Shown in pieces: positions 1 through 4,762 of a stretch of DNA of 7,308 nucleotides. The notes under the pieces are model-generated. The model did no database searches. It was not told the DNA's origin and saw nothing but the letters and a program-made list of their open reading frames with translations. Position 1 is the first letter of the stretch; every line of letters starts with the position of its first letter. The stretch is from Chlamydiota bacterium (GTDB taxonomy: Bacteria > Chlamydiota > Chlamydiia > Chlamydiales > JAJFMI01): assembly GCA_021772235.1 (NCBI GenBank), contig JAJFMI010000050.1:1-7308 (forward strand), given 5' to 3'. Made by a program: the position numbers and the translations under genes.

Positions 1-702
1 AACCCCGACTTCTACCACAACCTGCCGCTCCTCGCCGCTATGCTCGGCATCTGGAACCGCAACTTCCTCCACTATCCAACCGTCGCCGTCCTCCCCTACT
101 CGCAAGCGCTCCTTCGCTTCCCTGCCCACCTGCAACAGTGTAACATGGAATCCAACGGCAAGCGGATCGACAAACAAGGCAACCCCGTCGACTTCGACAC
201 CGGCCCCATCGTCTGGGGCGAGCCCGGCACCAACGGCCAACACTCCTTCTACCAGCTCATCCACCAAGGAACTAACGTCGTGCCCATCGACTTCATCGGC
301 TTCAAAGAGAGCCAGCTGCAAGAAGATCTCAACATCAAAGGGTCATTCTCTCAAGAAAAACTCCTCTCCAACCTTTTTGCGCAAAGCTTAGGTCTTGCTA
401 CTGGGCAGCAGAGTGATAATCCGAATAAGACGTTTCCTGGAAATCGTCCTAATCACATCCTTCTCGCCAAAAAATGCGATCCCTACACTCTCGGTGCGAT
501 TTTAGCCTACTTTGAGCATAAAGTCGCTTTTCAAGGCTTTATCTGGAATGTCAACTCCTTCGATCAGGAGGGCGTCCAGCTTGGTAAAGTTCTCGCCAAT
601 CAGTTTATTGGTCTTTTTGCCAAAAGACGCCAAAAAGAGCCGATAGATCCGAAGGATTTTCCACTAGGCCAGTGCTTTCTCAGGGAGCTCGATACACTTT
701 GA
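1..702 (+). CDS. pgi: Glucose-6-phosphate isomerase, C-terminal part (5' end outside window)
   Basis: This enzyme interconverts glucose 6-phosphate and fructose 6-phosphate in the cytoplasm. The open frame enters from the left edge, so 233 C-terminal residues are visible out of the roughly 530 usual for the family. The PGI core is unmistakable. MESNGK carries the catalytic-base Glu at fragment residue 50 and GEPGTNGQHSF carries the ring-opening His at 81, with the same 31-residue spacing as Glu357/His388 of rabbit PGI. The segment GFIWNVNSFDQEGVQLGK matches the second PGI signature and ends in the active-site Lys at 196. One signature position differs: GVQ instead of the usual GVE. An internal ATG at 40 is not the start, because homology continues upstream of it. 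The last 39 bp overlap the convergent recF end. The first 100 codons are strongly C-ending, unlike the rest of the gene. No terminator is evident after the stop. Confidence 0.97.
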   Translation, partial: NPDFYHNLPLLAAMLGIWNRNFLHYPTVAVLPYSQALLRFPAHLQQCNMESNGKRIDKQGNPVDFDTGPIVWGEPGTNGQHSFYQLIHQGTNVVPIDFIGFKESQLQEDLNIKGSFSQEKLLSNLFAQSLGLATGQQSDNPNKTFPGNRPNHILLAKKCDPYTLGAILAYFEHKVAFQGFIWNVNSFDQEGVQLGKVLANQFIGLFAKRRQKEPIDPKDFPLGQCFLRELDTL

Positions 703-1671
703 AGGAATAGAAATCTTATGAGGCAAGGTGAGAAAGACTTGGCCCAGTTTTGTAATTTCTTGCAAAAGCGCCTCTTTTCGCGCTTCATCTAAGTGCACAC
801 CAAAATCGTCAATACCAAAAAGGGCGCCTTCATTCCATTCTGCAAGCTTAAGCGCAGCAACTATGGAACGTTTTTGTCCTTCGCTTGCAAAACCTTTAGC
901 CTCTTTGCCTGTTAGCTGAATAGAGAAGTCATCGCGGTGGGGACCATAAAGAGTGGTTTTCGCATCGCACTCTTTTTCACGACTCTCCGCATAGCCATTT
1001 TTGACAAATGAGGGGAGATAGCGAAGAAGGAGTTTTTCCGTTTCGGGGGTGAGTTTTTTTAAGTAGAGCTGCGCGCGCTCTAAAATGCTCTCTAAGACTT
1101 TAGCTCGCTCTTGATGGATATGTTCCGCTGCAATGCTCATTGGACCCTCAAAAGCCTCTATTCCGCTAATTTGGCCCATTTTCAGCAAGGCGTTGCGCTG
1201 TTTTAGCGCGCGGGAGTAACGTGCTAAGTGATAGAGGTAGAGAGGTTGATTTTGGGAGAGGTGGATATTGAGAAATCGCCTGCGATAGCTAGGGGTGCCA
1301 GTGATCAATTCACTATCTGTGGGAGTGAGCACAACTGAAGGCAGTGTACCCAGAAGTGAGGAAAAGTTGTGGTAGGTAGTGGCGTTATGCACAACTTTTC
1401 TTTTGGTGCCATCATAAGTGATTTGTAGAGCATTTGGAATGCCGTTTTCTGTGAATTCTGCTTCGATTGTGAAACTGCTTTCGCCATGCTTGATCAATTC
1501 ATGTAAGTGCGCAGTACGAAAAGAGCGACCGGTACTAAGGAAATGAATTGCTTCAAGAAGAGACGTTTTGCCAATTGCATTTGGGCCAATGATAAGATTG
1601 ATTTTTGGATCAAATGCTACTTCAAGCTTTTCGAAATTACGAAAATTTTTTAAGCGCAGCCTTTTTAGCAT
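664..1671 (-). CDS. recF: DNA replication and repair protein RecF
   Basis: RecF is an SMC/ABC-like ATPase that binds gapped DNA with RecO and RecR and helps load RecA. The protein has 335 residues, slightly shorter than the usual ~360. The N-terminus MLKRLRLKNFRNF is typical. The Walker A loop is GPNAIGKTS (29-37). The RecF-characteristic segment SYRRRFLN followed by LARYSRALKQRN lies at 128-160. GPHRDDF (243-249) precedes the ABC-type signature region FASEGQKRS (261-269), and the Walker B/D-loop region FGIDDFGVHLDEAR lies at 285-298. All nucleotide-binding elements are present, so it should be functional. It is the last gene of the minus-strand cluster, 21 bp after dnaN. That gap is almost entirely A/T and has no recognisable Shine-Dalgarno sequence, so expression probably depends on the dnaN transcript. 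The start is chosen from the N-terminal family match. The 3' end runs 39 bp into the pgi coding region on the opposite strand. Confidence 0.97.
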   Translation of the reverse strand: MLKRLRLKNFRNFEKLEVAFDPKINLIIGPNAIGKTSLLEAIHFLSTGRSFRTAHLHELIKHGESSFTIEAEFTENGIPNALQITYDGTKRKVVHNATTYHNFSSLLGTLPSVVLTPTDSELITGTPSYRRRFLNIHLSQNQPLYLYHLARYSRALKQRNALLKMGQISGIEAFEGPMSIAAEHIHQERAKVLESILERAQLYLKKLTPETEKLLLRYLPSFVKNGYAESREKECDAKTTLYGPHRDDFSIQLTGKEAKGFASEGQKRSIVAALKLAEWNEGALFGIDDFGVHLDEARKEALLQEITKLGQVFLTLPHKISIPSKCIELPEKALA

Positions 1672-1692
1672 TGTACAATTAAAAATAAAAAA

Positions 1693-2808
1693 TTAATTCA
1701 GGCGCATGGGCATGACGACAAAGAGGGCATTGCTCTTGCCTGTCAGAAGGCCGGGATTAAAAGCGTCGATCAGGCTAAAGGTGAAGGTTTCACCAGAAAG
1801 ATGGCGGAGGATATTGAGGAGAACGTGGGGGTTGAAGGCGACTTCGATTTTCTCTCCGTGGTAATCTGCGGGCATACTTACTTTACCTTCGCCGATTTCG
1901 CCACTTGCAGCAAAGAGTTCGACTTCGCCATCAGAAAAGTGCAAGCGTACAGAATTGACGGTGTCTGATGTAAAGAGTGCTGTTTGACGCAATAGAGTCA
2001 TGAGCTCTTCACGATGAAGAATGATTTTTTTGGCTTGGTCTTGCGCGGGAATGACGCGTTCCACATCGGGAAAATCGCCAGCGATCAATTTTGTGATGAG
2101 TGTAGCATGGCCCACTTCAAGTGCTACGCGATCATCGTAAATGGTGAGTTTTGCTTCTTCATCAAGATCGAGGATTTTATTCATCTCTTCTACAGCTTTC
2201 AAGGGAAGAATCATTTTTGTTGTGAAGTCAGTAGAGTCTGGAAGGGGAGCGAAGATTTTTGCGAGGCGTTTGCCGTCGGTACCGATGAATGTGAGATTGC
2301 CGTTTGCAATTTCCATAAGCAAGCCATTTAGCACGTGGCGAGAGTCGTCACGAGCACAAGCAAAAGAGGTTTTAGAGAGCATCTCATGTAATTCTTTTGA
2401 TTTTAAGCAGAAGGCTTTTCCTTCACCCATGTCTGGGAAATCAGGAAATTCACTCTTATGCATACCGTTCATTTTAAATTGCGAGCTGCCTGCATGAATG
2501 TGCGCGATTTCTGCGGCGCCACACTCGATTGTAAGGTCAGAAGTTGTCAATTCACGAAGTAGCTGGAAGCTACGGCGAGCAGGAAGAGCGATCGCGCCTT
2601 CAGCATCCACTGTTGCATCCATAAAAATACGCATGCTGATGGTAAGATCTGTCACGCTAATAATCAGTTCATCATTGGCGGCTTCAATGAGTAAATTACC
2701 AAGCGCGGGAATGGCTGGTTTTGGTGCGACTACACTTTGGATGCGTCCGATTAATTCAACGAGCTGTTTTCTGGAAATTGTCGCTTTCATTGTTGCTGTA
2801 GAAATCAT
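1693..2808 (-). CDS. dnaN: DNA polymerase III beta subunit (sliding clamp)
   Basis: The beta clamp is a homodimeric ring that tethers the replicative polymerase to DNA and recruits other replication and repair proteins. The 371-residue length fits a bacterial clamp made of three similar domains of about 120 residues. Recognisable family segments are KSEFPDFP (118-125), the start of domain 2 around SRHVLNGLLMEI (156-167), GTDGKRLA (176-183), KLIAGDFPDVERVIP (240-254) and the C-terminal VVMPMRL that forms part of the partner-binding cleft. The first ATG overlaps the smpB stop as ATGA and has a GAGG sequence 11 nt upstream, which favours this start. An in-frame ATG six codons later (position 2790) aligns better with the usual MK-type N-terminus but has no Shine-Dalgarno sequence, so it remains an alternative. 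It sits between smpB and recF, with overlapping or very short junctions. Confidence 0.97.
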   Translation of the reverse strand: MISTATMKATISRKQLVELIGRIQSVVAPKPAIPALGNLLIEAANDELIISVTDLTISMRIFMDATVDAEGAIALPARRSFQLLRELTTSDLTIECGAAEIAHIHAGSSQFKMNGMHKSEFPDFPDMGEGKAFCLKSKELHEMLSKTSFACARDDSRHVLNGLLMEIANGNLTFIGTDGKRLAKIFAPLPDSTDFTTKMILPLKAVEEMNKILDLDEEAKLTIYDDRVALEVGHATLITKLIAGDFPDVERVIPAQDQAKKIILHREELMTLLRQTALFTSDTVNSVRLHFSDGEVELFAASGEIGEGKVSMPADYHGEKIEVAFNPHVLLNILRHLSGETFTFSLIDAFNPGLLTGKSNALFVVMPMRLN

Positions 2809-3257
2809 GTTTTTAACTGCCTCGCTATATCTCGTTTTGCTTCGCGCTCTTTTATGTCGCCGCGTTTATCGTGAGCTTTTTTACCTCGGGCGATACCGAT
2901 TTTCACCTTAACCCGTCCTCGTATAAGATAAAGGCTTAAAGGTACGATCGTCAAGCCTTTTTCACGTGTAGCTTTTTTCAGTTTTTCGATTTCGCGTTTG
3001 TGTAAAAGAAGTTTGCGATCGCGACGCTCTTCGTGCCCGATTGCACCAACATGTGAATAAGGCGCGATAGAAACACCGACGAGAAAAACTTCATTTTGCA
3101 GTACTTTTACATACCCTTCCGCAAGTGAGCCGCCGCCTTCGCGCAAAGATTTTACTTCACTCCCTAAAAGCGCTAGGCCCGCTTCAAATGTTTCGTCAAT
3201 ATGATAGTCGTGAAACGCTTTGCGGTTTTTTACTAAATCGTTACTTTTCTTATTCAC
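2805..3257 (-). CDS. smpB: SsrA-binding protein SmpB
   Basis: SmpB binds tmRNA (SsrA) and delivers it to stalled ribosomes during trans-translation. The protein has 150 residues, the normal size. Family segments are clear: NRKAFHDYHI (11-20), ETFEAGLALLGSEVKSLR (22-39), the central beta-barrel with LYLIRGRVKVKIGIARGKK (109-127), and the basic C-terminal tail HDKRGDIKEREAKRDIAR (129-146), which in known SmpB proteins enters the mRNA channel. The start is GTG, not ATG. It overlaps the end of the upstream gene by 8 bp as GTGAATAA, and an AGGA lies 13 nt upstream, so translation is probably coupled to that gene. The smpB stop in turn overlaps the dnaN ATG by 4 bp. The tmRNA gene itself is not in this window. 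Adjacency to dnaN and recF matches the arrangement I recall from Chlamydia. Confidence 0.97.
   Translation of the reverse strand: MNKKSNDLVKNRKAFHDYHIDETFEAGLALLGSEVKSLREGGGSLAEGYVKVLQNEVFLVGVSIAPYSHVGAIGHEERRDRKLLLHKREIEKLKKATREKGLTIVPLSLYLIRGRVKVKIGIARGKKAHDKRGDIKEREAKRDIARQLKT
2820..2823 (-). promoter_or_regulatory. Probable dnaN ribosome binding site (GAGG)
   Basis: On the minus strand GAGG lies within the last codons of smpB, 11 nt before the ATG at 2808. This is the best Shine-Dalgarno match near either possible dnaN start and supports the upstream ATG that overlaps the smpB stop. The spacing is on the long side. The leuS start shows the same GAGG core and the same 11-nt spacing. Confidence 0.5.
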
Positions 3258-4665
3258 CGAAAATGGTTTTTCCTAAATCTGTTACTGTGAGACAGAGTTT
3301 ACCTTCAAGTGTGCCAAGAGCAATCAGCCCCGCTTCAAAGAGCCATTCCAAGATGACTTTTTCAATAAGCTCAATCTCGTGGTCAGTATAGCAGGGGAGG
3401 GTATATCTCCAACTCTTTCCTACTTTTTTTAGCTCGATTTTGGTTTCGTTAGAGAGTGGCATGGTCAAACCGCGGATGTAGTCATCGAAACTAATCCAGC
3501 CTTTATTAGAAATGCGCACCATGCTTTTTTCTACTTCACGCAAGTTGCGCTCGTTAAAGAGATCGGAAGAAGGAGCAGCGTGCGTAATGAGTGCGATGTA
3601 GCCATTTTTGTAACTGGCAAGCGCGCGTTTTTCCATTGGGAGGGTGAGCCAAAACTGCGCCTCATCAAGAGGCTTAATAGAATTGCCCTCGATTTGAATC
3701 AAGTTGAGCAGAACCATTTTTTCTAAAAGTAGTTCACAGTGGTGCTCAAACGAGTCTCCAGGTTGGAGGGGGACTATTTTTTTCTCTAAACTGTCGCGGC
3801 ACTTTTTATCAGGAAGGCCGTTGACATATTTGACAGGTCCTTTTAAGAGAATTTCAGTAAGAAGTGTAATGTCTTCAATGAACGAATAATCATTTGGACG
3901 TCTACGAACAACTTGCTTTTCAATTGTTGCAGGTTCAATTTGGCGCATGTGAAAAAGGTATTCGCGCCATTCACGAAAGGGCGTTAGAAACTCTTCATAG
4001 CGATCACCAACCTTCTTATAAGAGATTGAGCAGACTAAGTTAAACTCTAGATAAAGAACATTCTCGAGAAATTCTTCTCGGGAAAGCTCGTAACGCTCTT
4101 GTATTAGCTTTGTGGGAACAAGAAGATCTTTTGATGTTAAAACATCTTGTGAAATGGAGCTTAATATGTCATCGCCCAGGTTGAGCTCTTTTAAATAGCG
4201 TTCAAAGTGCGTTGGCGTAAGCAGATACTTTTCAACAAGCGATTGGAAAATGTTATTGGAGCTGCGCGGAATCAAATACCAAATAGGCAGAGCGTGAATC
4301 GTTACTTTGCGCATGAGCGTCTGTAAAAACTCCATATCAGGAATAAAGCCTTCTTCAAAACGCGCCAGTTCACCTTCGAAGTACTTGCGCATCTCCTTAT
4401 CGACGACAACAAATTCACCATCTAGACTGATCAACTTTAATGCGCCAAACCTCTCAATTGAAGGAGTGATTTCTTCTAAGGTCATATCTAAATCTTTAGA
4501 CAGGCGAGTAATGGGAAAGCGAGCGGGATTGTAAATGATTTCTTCAAGGATTTCGATATCGCGAGCTGTGGACTCAGCAAGTAGTATACGATTTTGAATA
4601 TCTTGAGCGAAGTCGTAATCTTCTAAGTTGATTTTGTTCTTTCTGTAGGGGCTGTGGTCGATCAT
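3250..4665 (-). CDS. Conserved-looking hypothetical protein, possible winged-helix DNA-binding protein
   Basis: I do not recognise a named family for this 471-residue protein. It has no signal peptide or convincing membrane segment, so it is probably cytoplasmic. Residues 37-90 read like a winged helix: helices around DIEILEEII and ITRLSKDLD, a third helix at 62-75, then a strand-turn-strand wing ending EFVVVDK. A second helical segment of similar type may lie near 177-215. The C-terminus (430-470) has a helix, EWLFEAGLIALG, followed by LCLTVTDLGKTIFG. That loosely recalls the winged-helix end of bacterial proteins related to the XPB N-terminal region; the resemblance is inference from memory. 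No Walker motif, metal-binding cluster or nuclease motif is seen. The gene heads the cluster hypothetical-smpB-dnaN-recF and overlaps smpB by 8 bp. The ATG at 4665 is the only good start, since an in-frame TAG lies just upstream; its Shine-Dalgarno sequence is weak. A role near DNA or translation is suggested only by context. Confidence 0.85.
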   Translation of the reverse strand: MIDHSPYRKNKINLEDYDFAQDIQNRILLAESTARDIEILEEIIYNPARFPITRLSKDLDMTLEEITPSIERFGALKLISLDGEFVVVDKEMRKYFEGELARFEEGFIPDMEFLQTLMRKVTIHALPIWYLIPRSSNNIFQSLVEKYLLTPTHFERYLKELNLGDDILSSISQDVLTSKDLLVPTKLIQERYELSREEFLENVLYLEFNLVCSISYKKVGDRYEEFLTPFREWREYLFHMRQIEPATIEKQVVRRRPNDYSFIEDITLLTEILLKGPVKYVNGLPDKKCRDSLEKKIVPLQPGDSFEHHCELLLEKMVLLNLIQIEGNSIKPLDEAQFWLTLPMEKRALASYKNGYIALITHAAPSSDLFNERNLREVEKSMVRISNKGWISFDDYIRGLTMPLSNETKIELKKVGKSWRYTLPCYTDHEIELIEKVILEWLFEAGLIALGTLEGKLCLTVTDLGKTIFGE

Positions 4666-4691
4666 AGAAAGTATCTTTAATTGGTAGCTCT

Positions 4692-4735
4692 AATCAATGT
4701 AAACTAATGAGCGTTAATGCGCAATCACAGTAAAC
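4692..4735. repeat. Imperfect direct repeat, possible operator pair
   Basis: AATCAATGTAAAC (4692-4704) and AATCACAGTAAAC (4723-4735) agree at 11 of 13 positions, with start points 31 bp apart, close to three helical turns. Between them TAATGAGC (4705-4712) and TAATGCGC (4715-4722) form a second, shorter repeat 10 bp apart. The arrangement in the centre of a divergent promoter region suggests binding sites for a regulator. A chance origin in AT-rich DNA cannot be excluded. Confidence 0.4.
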
Positions 4736-4749
4736 ATTTATTGAATTGA
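4717..4749 (+). CDS. Possible leuS leader peptide (10 codons, adjacent Leu codons)
   Basis: A short frame upstream of leuS encodes MRNHSKHLLN and then stops at TGA. It contains two consecutive leucine codons (TTA TTG). Its stop overlaps the GAGG of the leuS ribosome binding site. A weak GAG lies 5 nt before its ATG. A leucine-containing leader before a leucyl-tRNA synthetase gene would fit translation-based control by Leu-tRNA supply. However, the frame is tiny, no terminator/antiterminator hairpins are obvious, and two Leu codons is a modest signal, so it may be chance. Confidence 0.2.
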   Translation: MRNHSKHLLN

Positions 4750-4751
4750 GG
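4748..4751 (+). promoter_or_regulatory. Probable leuS ribosome binding site (GAGG)
   Basis: GAGG lies 11 nt before the ATG at 4763 and supports that start. The in-frame ATG at 4781 (MANYDHRKIEKKW) fits the usual LeuRS N-terminus slightly better, but has only GGA three bases upstream, which is too close for a normal site. Confidence 0.55.
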
Positions 4752-4762
4752 TTTTTTCTTAT

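Larger units (their letters stand above)
4666..4762. promoter_or_regulatory. Divergent intergenic region with promoters for leuS and the minus-strand cluster
   Basis: These 97 AT-rich bases separate two divergent start codons and must hold, or lie close to, the promoters for both directions unless transcription starts inside the genes. No strong -35/-10 pair matching the sigma70/sigma66 consensus is visible. On the minus strand TTTACA (5 of 6 matches to TTGACA, at 4704-4699) is the best -35-like element, but its -10 partner would lie very close to the ATG at 4665. The region also contains direct repeats and a possible leader ORF, listed separately. Confidence 0.5.

Noticed and set aside
611..628. 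Perfect 7-bp inverted repeat GTCTTTT-TGCC-AAAAGAC, downstream of the recF stop on the minus strand
   Set aside because: The stem is mostly A/T, lies inside pgi coding sequence, and has no T-run after it in either direction. It does not make a convincing terminator.
766..785. 6-bp inverted repeat AAGCGC...GCGCTT after the pgi stop
   Set aside because: It lies inside recF coding sequence, has an 8-nt loop, and has no T-run in the pgi direction. It is probably a by-product of codons.
2498..2911. Open frame of 137 codons on the plus strand opposite dnaN and smpB
   Set aside because: It runs antisense to two strongly supported genes, shows no family resemblance, and its residue make-up is that of a shadow frame.
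4676..4705. Candidate plus-strand promoter TTTAAT - 18 bp - TAAACT for leuS
   Set aside because: The match is only 3 of 6 and 4 of 6 to consensus in an AT-rich region, so it cannot be separated from chance.
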